Shown in pieces: positions 14,044 to 20,832 of a stretch of DNA of 22,983 nt (the first letter of the stretch is position 1; each line of letters begins with the position of its first letter). The notes beneath the pieces are model-generated. The model did not search any database. It was not told the origin of the DNA and was given only the letters and a program-made list of their open reading frames with translations. The DNA comes from JANNHK01 sp034408875 (GTDB lineage: Bacteria > Actinomycetota > Acidimicrobiia > IMCC26256 > PALSA-610): positions 1 to 22,983 of the forward strand of contig JAWXCJ010000353.1 in NCBI GenBank assembly GCA_034408875.1. Direction: 5' to 3'. The position numbers were made by a program, and so were the translations under genes.

Positions 14044-15284
14044 TTCGAATCTCCTCTGAAGTCGAATGCGATCTTGATTGCGCCGCTCTGGTCCTGGGTC
14101 GCGAGCGCCGTGAACGCGTCGCGCCAGTCGTCGAGCGGGAACGTGTGCGTGAGCATGCCGGTGAGGTCGATGCGGCCGGAGGAGACGAGGTCGAGGTAGT
14201 GGTCGATCCCGTGTTTGCGGACTCCGTCGACTTCCTCGAAGCCGAATGCGTTCGACCCGACCATCGCCAGCTCCTTGAAGTAGAGCGGCGTGTCCTCCCA
14301 CCACGTGGGGCCGTGCACACCCGCCTTCACCAGCGTGCAGCGCGCCTTCAGTACCCGGCTCGCGACTTCGAAGGTCTCCTGTTTGCCGATCGTGTCGTAC
14401 ACGACGTCGATGCCGCCGGGGAACGCCATCGGCATACCGTCGCTCGCGCACAGGACGCCACCCGACCACGCGGCGGCCTGTTCGATGACGGCAAGCGCCG
14501 GTTCGTGCCCGATGACCGTCGCGCCGAGTGTGCGGGCCAGCTCGGCCTGCGCGTCGAACCGGGCAACCACAAGCACCTCGACGTCGGGGTACAGCGCCCG
14601 CAAGATCGCGGTCGCGCACGTACCGAGCGCACCGGCGCCGTACACCATCGCCTTGCCGCCCGGCGGTGGTGGATTGCGAGTGACCGCGTGCAGCATCACA
14701 GCGAACGGGTCGGCAAACACCGCGAGTTCGTCCGACACGTTGGCGGGCACCTTGAACAGCAGTGAGTCGTGCGCGGGCATCAGCTCCGCGTAGCCGCCGC
14801 TCGCGTCTTTCGACGTGCCGATGTGGATACCGGGAGCGATCGGCCCGACCGCGAACGACGCACACAGGCTGTAGTCGCCCGTTTCGCACGCCGGGCATAC
14901 CGGGTCGACGCCGCGCGGCCCGCACGACAGCCACGGGTTGAGCACGACCCGGTCACCGATGTCGAGGCCCTCCGCTTCGGGTCCGAGCGCGACGACGTCG
15001 GCGACGACTTCGTGGCCGAGCACCTGCGGCAGCGAGATGAACGCCTTCATCGGGTTGTCGGGCGACCGGACCTCACCCCAATCCATGAACACCTGCTTGG
15101 AGTCCGATCCGCAGATACCGGTCAAACGCGGCCGGGTCACGACCCAGTCGGGCAAAAGGAACCCGGGGTCGGCCATGTCGTCGACCAGCCGCATGGGAGT
15201 TTGCGCCAGCCCTCGGAGCAGGTGATTCGCGTCCGGGGCGACGGAAGTGGGTTCCGGCTTCACGCCGTACAGCAATGCCTTCAT
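14040..15284 (-). CDS. Zinc-dependent medium-chain alcohol dehydrogenase
   Basis: This 414-residue oxidoreductase should interconvert an alcohol and a carbonyl with NAD(P). The catalytic zinc ligands are Cys58 (LTGICGSDS) and His91-Glu92 (VLGHEVV). The structural zinc set is Cys121, 130, 133 and 141 (CGPRGVDPVCPACETGDYSL, then C). The nucleotide-binding loop is VYGAGALGTCA (~214-224). An N-terminal extension before the catalytic Cys (~20 residues) makes it longer than standard members. It opens the catabolic operon, and its ATG follows a TACGGT hexamer by 8 nt. The hydratase gene overlaps its stop. Substrate unknown. Confidence 0.9.
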   Translation of the reverse strand: MKALLYGVKPEPTSVAPDANHLLRGLAQTPMRLVDDMADPGFLLPDWVVTRPRLTGICGSDSKQVFMDWGEVRSPDNPMKAFISLPQVLGHEVVADVVALGPEAEGLDIGDRVVLNPWLSCGPRGVDPVCPACETGDYSLCASFAVGPIAPGIHIGTSKDASGGYAELMPAHDSLLFKVPANVSDELAVFADPFAVMLHAVTRNPPPPGGKAMVYGAGALGTCATAILRALYPDVEVLVVARFDAQAELARTLGATVIGHEPALAVIEQAAAWSGGVLCASDGMPMAFPGGIDVVYDTIGKQETFEVASRVLKARCTLVKAGVHGPTWWEDTPLYFKELAMVGSNAFGFEEVDGVRKHGIDHYLDLVSSGRIDLTGMLTHTFPLDDWRDAFTALATQDQSGAIKIAFDFRGDSK

Positions 15285-15298
15285 GAACCGGGACCGTA
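15285..15298 (-). promoter_or_regulatory. -10 element of the adh-led operon
   Basis: TACGGT (15298-15293) lies 8 nt before ATG 15284, implying an almost leaderless transcript. No convincing -35 is seen. It faces away from the capA promoter in the same 56-bp divergent gap. Confidence 0.4.
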
Positions 15299-15326
15299 CA
15301 TCCCGGCACGATCGCGCCGCTCGGCC

Positions 15327-15340
15327 TAACGTCGAACGCG
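15327..15340 (+). promoter_or_regulatory. -10 element of the capA-like gene
   Basis: TAACGT (15327-15332) is 8 nt before ATG 15341, giving a short or absent leader. No clear -35 is seen. Confidence 0.45.
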
Positions 15341-16558
15341 ATGTCCGAGCGGAGGGGACAGAGGACGATCCGCCGCGAGACCGTGTTCTTCGGCGCGGGC
15401 GGCGCACTCCTCGTGGTCGGCGCCCTGTTGGTCGTCCTTTCGTTCGTCGACGACACCAGCGGGTCGCGCGACCCCGATCCGGCATCAGTTGCCGCCGAAC
15501 TCCCGGACTCCACGACGACCACATCCGCGCCTCCCGAAGCGCGCTCGTTCACGCTCGCGGCGACGGGCGAGTTGCTGGCCAGCCAAGCGATGAACGCGCA
15601 AGCGGCGGAGTCGGGCGCGTTTTGGGGTGCCGACTACGACTTCCGGCCGATGTTCGAGCAGGTGACACCGATGCTCTCGGCCGCCGACATCGCGCTGTGC
15701 CACCTCGAGAACCCGCTCGCGCCCACGCCCGACGATGTCAGCGCGGGCGACGAGTATGTCGCGCCCACGGAACTCGCGGAGGCGATACGAGACGCCGGCT
15801 ACGAGGGGTGTTCCACCGCGTCCGACCATGCGCTCGACGGCGACGAAGAAGCGGTCCGGGCAACGCTCGACACCTTCGACTCACTGAGCCTCGGGTTCGC
15901 GGGCACGGCGCGGACCTCCGAGGAAGCGATTCTGCCGCGCGGTTACGACACCCAGGGCGTACGCGTCGCGCACCTGGCGTACGCGTACCCCGACGACCTC
16001 GCACTCCCCGACGGAGCCGAGTACGCGGTCGCCACCATCGACCCCGACCGTATCGTCGACGACGCCGCCGGGGCGCGCCGCGCCGGCGCGCAGGTCGTGG
16101 TCGTCAGCTTGCACTGGGGTGACCGCTTCGAGTCGGAGCCGACCGACGCGCAGGTCGAACTCGCGGAACGGCTGTCGGAGTCTTCCGACATCGACCTCGT
16201 CGTGGGGCATCACGCGCACGTCGTGCAGCCCATCACCCGCGTCGGCGACCTCGTCGTCGCCTACGGGCTCGGCAACTTTCTGACCAACCAGAGTCAAAGC
16301 GAGTGTTGCCCCGCCGCGAGTCAAGACGGCGTGATCGTCCGGTTCCGGTTCACCGAAACCGGTCCGGCGACGAACAAGTTCACCGTCGACGACGTCACGT
16401 ACACGGCGACCATCGTCGACCGCGACACGTTCCGCATACTTCCCGTCGAGGAGACGCTCGCCAACCCCGATCTCACGAGCGGCGAGCGCGGGGCGTTCGA
16501 ACGGTCGCGGGACCGCACCGCCGAGGCGATCGGCGAGTTGGCGCACACCGCTCCATGA
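15341..16558 (+). CDS. CapA/PgsA-family membrane-anchored metallophosphatase-fold protein
   Basis: This 405-residue protein belongs to the CapA family (poly-gamma-glutamate or capsule synthesis, calcineurin-like fold). An N-terminal membrane helix (FFGAGGALLVVGALLVVLSF, ~16-35) and a Ser/Thr/Pro-rich linker place the catalytic domain outside the cytoplasm. Fold motifs include FTLAATGELLASQAMN, ALCHLENPLA, VVVSLHWGDRFES (His/Asp) and DLVVGHHAHVVQP, the typical metal-site histidines, then YGLGNFLTNQS. The usual NNHxxDxG motif reads TASDHALDGD, a mild variant. It stands alone rather than with pgsBC-type genes, so the polymer it serves is unknown. The stop overlaps the GNAT fragment start (ATGA). 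Confidence 0.88.
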   Translation: MSERRGQRTIRRETVFFGAGGALLVVGALLVVLSFVDDTSGSRDPDPASVAAELPDSTTTTSAPPEARSFTLAATGELLASQAMNAQAAESGAFWGADYDFRPMFEQVTPMLSAADIALCHLENPLAPTPDDVSAGDEYVAPTELAEAIRDAGYEGCSTASDHALDGDEEAVRATLDTFDSLSLGFAGTARTSEEAILPRGYDTQGVRVAHLAYAYPDDLALPDGAEYAVATIDPDRIVDDAAGARRAGAQVVVVSLHWGDRFESEPTDAQVELAERLSESSDIDLVVGHHAHVVQPITRVGDLVVAYGLGNFLTNQSQSECCPAASQDGVIVRFRFTETGPATNKFTVDDVTYTATIVDRDTFRILPVEETLANPDLTSGERGAFERSRDRTAEAIGELAHTAP

Positions 16559-16716
16559 GCGACATCGAGATCAGCGCGACAGCGAGCGACGGCGACGGCA
16601 CGCTCGTTGCCGGCCTCGACGGTTTCACGTGGGGCGGGTACGCGTACGTCGATCTGTTAGGGGTCAGTGACGCGCTGGCGGGTCAGGGTGTCGGCTGGCG
16701 CCTCGCGAACCCCTAG
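16555..16716 (+). pseudogene. GNAT acetyltransferase fragment
   Basis: The 53 codons read MSDIEISATAS, then DGDGTLVAGLDGFTWGG, AYVDLLGVSDALAGQGVGWR. These match the beta-strands and acetyl-CoA loop (Q/RxxGxG/A, here QGVGWR) of GNAT N-acetyltransferases. A full GNAT has ~140-160 residues. Here the first helices between the N-terminal strand and DGTLVAGL are missing, and the sequence ends at TAG straight after the CoA loop. It cannot acetylate as written. It overlaps CapA by four bases and its stop overlaps the end of the convergent MDMPI-type gene by four bases. Deletion decay or assembly collapse are both possible. Confidence 0.65.
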
Positions 16717-17522
16717 ATCGTGAACGCCATGTTGTCGAGCACACGGTTACCGAGTTCGACATCGCCGCCGACTTGCACGGTTCCGGCGACACGGGCCCGG
16801 TCGCCGTTCCAGCGCCCACCCGCGAGCCGGCCGAACGTACGCCGGTCCATGGTGAGCGTGGTCGTCGGATCGGCGGGAGGTGCGTCGAGCAGCGCGGCGC
16901 GGCCCTCGACCGAGATCGCGGCGACGATCGGCGGCGCGCCCGTGACGTCGAACACCACACTCGACCCTTGCGGCGCGCCGGCCTTCTTCCCGACGACGTA
17001 GGGCAGACCTTTGGGCGGGATACGTCCGAGCGACAGGTCGGCGGCGGGACCTTCGAGGAAACCCTGCCGGTTCAGGGCCTCGCGCATGTCCTGGTCGTGG
17101 AACCAGCAGTCGAAGACACGGATCTCCATGAACTGCCGGTAGGGACCCGGGCCTTCGGGGGTGAACCCTTCCTTTTCCCACTCCTCCGCGGGCAGGGCGC
17201 GCAGTGTTGCGAGCCGACGGTCGGTGATGACCCGGAAGTCGTCGAGCGCTTCCTTGCCCGGGCGGTCGCGGTACACCGCGACCCACTGCTCGTTGAACGT
17301 GCCGATGTCGTTGCGGACGTGGGCGGCGTCGCCGATGTCGGCGGGGGGCGGTTGCTCGCCCTCCAGCATGTTCTCGGTGCCGATCATGTGGGCGACGTGG
17401 TCCTTCACGCTCCAGCCCGGACAGTCGGTGGAGCGGTTCCACTCGTCCTCGGTGAGGTCGGCCGCCAACACGAGGGTGTCGGTCCAGACGGCGGCCAGCA
17501 GGTTGATCAGCGGCTCAGGCAT
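16713..17522 (-). CDS. Mycothiol-dependent maleylpyruvate isomerase-type protein (DinB/MDMPI fold)
   Basis: This 269-residue protein has the four-helix DinB/MDMPI metal-binding fold: WNRSTDCPGWSVKDHVAHMI (His45) and EIRVFDCWFHDQDMREAL (Asp138, His142), in place of the Glu/His pair of the characterised isomerase. The C-terminal part (RTFGRLAGGRW) resembles the SCP2-like domain seen in actinobacterial members. Mycothiol is the actinobacterial low-molecular-weight thiol, so a thiol-transfer or isomerase role is likely but unproven. ATG 17522 follows a CAGGAT hexamer by six bases. It is divergent from a DsbA/FrnE-type gene, hinting at a shared thiol theme. Confidence 0.85.
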   Translation of the reverse strand: MPEPLINLLAAVWTDTLVLAADLTEDEWNRSTDCPGWSVKDHVAHMIGTENMLEGEQPPPADIGDAAHVRNDIGTFNEQWVAVYRDRPGKEALDDFRVITDRRLATLRALPAEEWEKEGFTPEGPGPYRQFMEIRVFDCWFHDQDMREALNRQGFLEGPAADLSLGRIPPKGLPYVVGKKAGAPQGSSVVFDVTGAPPIVAAISVEGRAALLDAPPADPTTTLTMDRRTFGRLAGGRWNGDRARVAGTVQVGGDVELGNRVLDNMAFTI

Positions 17523-17534
17523 GGCAAGATCCTG
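17523..17534 (-). promoter_or_regulatory. Leaderless-type -10 element of the MDMPI-like gene
   Basis: CAGGAT, six bases (CTTGCC), ATG 17522. The spacing matches the other leaderless candidates in the window. Confidence 0.4.
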
Positions 17535-17608
17535 CCAGGCGAGAGGTCCGGAGGCCCGGTCATGAGCAAGATCCGCATTGGAGATCGAGGGCCGGAGGCC
17601 GGAGCCGC

Positions 17609-18289
17609 ATGAGCATGCCCCGACAGATCTCGTTCTCGTTCGATCCGATGTGTCCGTATGCACACCAGACGTCCAAGTGGATGCGCGAGATCCGAGACAC
17701 GGTCGGCGTCGACGTCGAGTGGCTGTTCTTCTCGCTGGAAGAGGTCAACCGCGAAGAGGGCAAGAAGCACCCGTGGGAACGGCCGTGGTCGTACGGCTGG
17801 GGCCAGATGCGGGTGGGCGCGCTGCTCCGGCGCGAACAGGGCAACGACGAACTCGGCCGGTGGTACGAGATCGTCGGCCGCTCGTTCTTCGAAGACGGCG
17901 TGAAGACGTTCGTCCCCGAAGTGCACGCCGAACTGTTGGGCGACAACGGCTTCGACTCGACGCTGGTCGAGCGCGCCATCGCCGACGAATCGACGAGCGA
18001 GGAAGTGCGCGCCGAACACGAGCACGCGGCGACGGCGTACGGCGCCCACGGCGTGCCGACGATCGTGTTCGAGTCGGGCTACGCCGTGTACGGCCCGGTG
18101 ATCGTCCCCGCACCGACCGGCGACGACGCGCTCGCGCTGTGGGACCTCGTGCAGGCCTGGCAACGCTTCCCCCACCTCTACGAGATCCGCCACCCCAAGA
18201 CGATCGACGACATGGTCCACATCGGCTCGTCGTTCAACACGTACCTCACGACGCGCGCCTGGCGCACCATCGAAAACCCCGCGCTGTAG
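17609..18289 (+). CDS. DsbA-family thioredoxin-fold oxidoreductase (FrnE / mycothiol-reductase type)
   Basis: This 226-residue protein has a DsbA fold with an inserted helical domain. The active-site segment is SFDPMCPYAHQTSKWMREI, with a single Cys15 (CPYA) in place of CxxC. This suits mycothiol- or glutathione-dependent members that use one Cys plus a thiol cofactor. The cis-proline loop is HGVPTIVFESGYAVYGP (Pro150). No signal peptide is seen, so it is cytoplasmic. ATG 17609 has a GGAG sequence six bases upstream; an in-frame Met follows at codon 3. Together with the divergent MDMPI-type gene it suggests mycothiol-linked chemistry (inference). The actual substrate is unknown. Confidence 0.85.
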   Translation: MSMPRQISFSFDPMCPYAHQTSKWMREIRDTVGVDVEWLFFSLEEVNREEGKKHPWERPWSYGWGQMRVGALLRREQGNDELGRWYEIVGRSFFEDGVKTFVPEVHAELLGDNGFDSTLVERAIADESTSEEVRAEHEHAATAYGAHGVPTIVFESGYAVYGPVIVPAPTGDDALALWDLVQAWQRFPHLYEIRHPKTIDDMVHIGSSFNTYLTTRAWRTIENPAL

Positions 18290-18292
18290 TTC

Positions 18293-18341
18293 AGTGTTTG
18301 AAGCTCAGCGGCCGCTGAGCGGCCAGTTGGCTTCAAACACT
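18293..18341. terminator. Bidirectional hairpin between the DsbA-type gene and parC
   Basis: AGTGTTTGAAGC (18293-18304) pairs exactly with GCTTCAAACACT (18330-18341). The loop contains a 16-bp palindrome, CTCAGCGGCCGCTGAG (18304-18319). It lies between convergent stops and overlaps the parC stop codon. No long U-tract follows on either strand; TTTCTC on the plus side is the closest. It is likely a shared terminator. Confidence 0.6.
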
Positions 18342-20756
18342 TTCTCGCGCCGCCGCGACCGGGACGACCCGCACGACATCACCGGCAACGGCGCTGACCT
18401 TGCTGCCGCCGCCGTCGCGAGCCGCCGCTCGCACCGACGCGGCGGGTACCACGAACGTCGCGTCGGCGGTGAGGAACGCGACGTCGCCATCGGCGTTCGC
18501 GACGGAGACGATCGGACCACGCGCCTTGTCGACTTTCGCCGCTTTCAAGCCCGACCCACCCCGCGCCTGTACGGGGAACTCGTCGACGTCGGTGCGCTTC
18601 GCGTAACCCGCTTGCGTCGCGATCACGACCACCTCTTCGTGCGCGACCGCGCACGCGCCCGCCACCTGGTCGTCGCCCTTGAGTTTGATGCCGCGCATCG
18701 AGCCCGCACTGCGGCCGACCGGGCGCACGTCTTCTTCGGCGAAGCGGATGCCCTGCCCGTTCTTGGTGACGAGCAGCAACTCGTACTCGTCCCACCCGAG
18801 GAACACGGTGACGACGCGGTCGCCCTCGGCCAGTTTCATCGCGACCAGCCCGTCCTTGCGCCCCGATGCCTCCGCGAACTCGGTCAGCGCCGTGCGCTTC
18901 ACACCTCCGCTCGCGGTCACGAACACGAGGTGCTCGTGATCCTCCTGCGGGCGGGCGTCGACGACGGCGACGAGCTTCTCGCCCTCGCCGAACTGGAACA
19001 GGTTCTGCGCGGCGGTGAGCCGGTCTTTCGGCAGGTCGTGCACGGTCGCCCGGTACGCCCGGCCACGATCGGTGAAGAACAGCACGCCCGCGAGCGCGGT
19101 CGTCTCGAGTACCTGCGCGATCGCGTCGCGCTCCCCCGCGTTCACGGTCTTGCCCGCGCGTCCCCGCTCGGGCACCGCTCGCACGTAGCCGCGCGCGGTC
19201 ACCGTCACCATGTACGGGTCGTCCTCGACCAGAGAAACGACATCGATCGTCCCCGTGTCGTCGGTGACGATCTCGGTGCGGCGGGGCCGTTTGTGGGCGT
19301 CGCGGATCTCCGTCAGTTCGGAACGGATCACGCCCATCAGCACGTCCTTCTTCACGAGGATGCGCTGCAGCACCGTGATGGTGGCCTGGAGCTCCTTCTG
19401 CTCCTTCAGCAATTCGTCGCGCCCGAGCTGCGTGAGCCGCCCGAGCGGCATGTCGAGAATGTGGTTGGCCTGGATCTCGGAGAAGTCGAACGGCTTGGCC
19501 ATGAGCTTGCCGCGCGCCTCGGCCCGGTCCTTCGACGCGCGGATCGCCTTCACGACCGCGTCGATCATGTCGACGGCCTTCACCAAGCCGTCGACGATGT
19601 GCAGGCGCGCCTCGGCCTTCTCGAGCCGGAACTGCGTGCGCCTGCGCACGACGACGATCTGGTGGTCGAGCCACCAGCGCAGCGCGTCGGCAATGGTGAC
19701 AGTGCGGGGCACGCCGTCGACCAGCGCCACCATGTTGACCGAGAACGTGCTCTGCGCGGCGGTGTGCTTGAACAAGTTGTTGAGGACGATCTGCGGGTTG
19801 GCGTCGGCCCGCAGTTCGATGACGAGGCGCGTCTTGCCCTGGCCCGACTCGTTGCGGATGTCTCGGATGCCGTCGATCTTGCCGCTCTCGACCAACTCGG
19901 CGAGCTTGCCCGCGATCGCGTCGACGCTCGTCTGGAACGGCACTTCGGTGAGCACGATCACGTCGCCCCGCTTCGACGTCTCGATCTCGTGGCGGGCCCG
20001 CACGCGAATGGTGCCGCGCCCGGTGCGGTACGCGTCCTTGATGCCGTCGTCGCCCATGATGAGCCCGCCGGTCGGAAAATCGGGGCCCTTCACCGTGCGC
20101 ATCAGGTCCGACAGCGTGAGGTCGGGCTTGTCGATCAGCTTCAACGCCGCGTTGCACACCTCGGCCAGGTTGTGAGGCGGGATGTTGGTGGCCATGCCCA
20201 CCGCGATGCCCTGCGACCCGTTCACGATCAGGTTCGGGAACCGAGACGGCAACACGAGTGGTTCGGTGCGCGACGCGTCGTAGTTGGGTTCGAAGTCGAC
20301 GGTGCCTTCGTCGATACCCGCGAGCAACTCGGTGGCGAGTTGCGACAGCCGGCACTCGGTGTAGCGCGACGCCGCGGGCGGGTCGGACGGCGACCCGAAG
20401 TTGCCGTGCTTGTCGATGAGCAACCCGGTGAGCGAGAACGACTGGCCCATGCGCACGAGCGCGTCGTAGATCGCGGTGTCGCCGTGCGGGTGGTAGTTGG
20501 CCATGACGTCGCCGACGACCCGCGCACACTTCACGAACGGCCGGTCCGGCCGCAGGTTGGCGTCGTGCATCGCCCAGAGGATGCGGCGCTGCGACGGCTT
20601 GAGCCCGTCGCGCACGTCGGGTAGCGCCCGGCTCACGATGACGCTCATCGAGTACTCGAGGAACGCCGACTCCACCTCTTCGGCGAGTGTGCGCGACGGA
20701 ATGTCGTCGGGCGCCTCGAGCGTCAGTTGCGCGTTGGAACTCTTACGACGAGCCAT
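18333..20756 (-). CDS. parC: Type IIA topoisomerase subunit A, ParC-like (or GyrA)
   Basis: This 807-residue A subunit of a type IIA topoisomerase cleaves and rejoins DNA. Breakage-domain motifs: SVIVSRALPDVRDGLKPSQR, NYHPHGDTAIYDALVRMGQS (Thr94 and Asp98 at the quinolone-contact positions 83 and 87 of E. coli GyrA) and AASRYTECRLS with catalytic Tyr132. The C-terminal beta-pinwheel repeats follow (ARGYVRAVPE, DRGRAYR, ASGGVKRT, KNGQGIRF, QAGYAKRT). The GyrA box (QRRGGKG) is not recognisable; the equivalent region reads ERGRAGKTVNAG. With RPDRPFVKCARVVGDVM this favours ParC, although gyrA cannot be excluded. ATG 20756 is chosen for the GAGGGAA Shine-Dalgarno; upstream in-frame starts lack one. 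It follows parE after a long hairpin. Confidence 0.9.
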   Translation of the reverse strand: MARRKSSNAQLTLEAPDDIPSRTLAEEVESAFLEYSMSVIVSRALPDVRDGLKPSQRRILWAMHDANLRPDRPFVKCARVVGDVMANYHPHGDTAIYDALVRMGQSFSLTGLLIDKHGNFGSPSDPPAASRYTECRLSQLATELLAGIDEGTVDFEPNYDASRTEPLVLPSRFPNLIVNGSQGIAVGMATNIPPHNLAEVCNAALKLIDKPDLTLSDLMRTVKGPDFPTGGLIMGDDGIKDAYRTGRGTIRVRARHEIETSKRGDVIVLTEVPFQTSVDAIAGKLAELVESGKIDGIRDIRNESGQGKTRLVIELRADANPQIVLNNLFKHTAAQSTFSVNMVALVDGVPRTVTIADALRWWLDHQIVVVRRRTQFRLEKAEARLHIVDGLVKAVDMIDAVVKAIRASKDRAEARGKLMAKPFDFSEIQANHILDMPLGRLTQLGRDELLKEQKELQATITVLQRILVKKDVLMGVIRSELTEIRDAHKRPRRTEIVTDDTGTIDVVSLVEDDPYMVTVTARGYVRAVPERGRAGKTVNAGERDAIAQVLETTALAGVLFFTDRGRAYRATVHDLPKDRLTAAQNLFQFGEGEKLVAVVDARPQEDHEHLVFVTASGGVKRTALTEFAEASGRKDGLVAMKLAEGDRVVTVFLGWDEYELLLVTKNGQGIRFAEEDVRPVGRSAGSMRGIKLKGDDQVAGACAVAHEEVVVIATQAGYAKRTDVDEFPVQARGGSGLKAAKVDKARGPIVSVANADGDVAFLTADATFVVPAASVRAAARDGGGSKVSAVAGDVVRVVPVAAARESV

Positions 20757-20775
20757 CGTCATTTCCCTCACTCAC

Positions 20776-20826
20776 GAGGGATGCGTCGATAGCCCACACC
20801 CAGTGTGGGCTATCGACGCATCCCTC
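20776..20826. terminator. Perfect 24-bp inverted repeat with 3-nt loop between parE and parC
   Basis: Arms at 20776-20799 and 20803-20826 are exact complements across 24 bases, with loop CCA. The stem would be extremely stable in RNA. On the parE transcript it starts 7 nt past the stop and ends ~20 nt before the parC start, just before its Shine-Dalgarno. No U-tract follows. It may be a U-less terminator, attenuator, RNase site or extragenic palindrome. The sequence is unrelated to the hairpin at 18293. Confidence 0.75.
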
Positions 20827-20832
20827 TGGGTC

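Noticed and set aside
18294..20624. Long plus-strand and alternative minus-strand open frames over parC
   Set aside because: High GC removes stops; the composition is Arg/His/Asp-biased and no domain is visible.
20757..20771. Upstream in-frame starts for parC (GTG 20771, ATG 20762)
   Set aside because: They fall within or before the GAGGGAA ribosome-binding sequence that fits ATG 20756.
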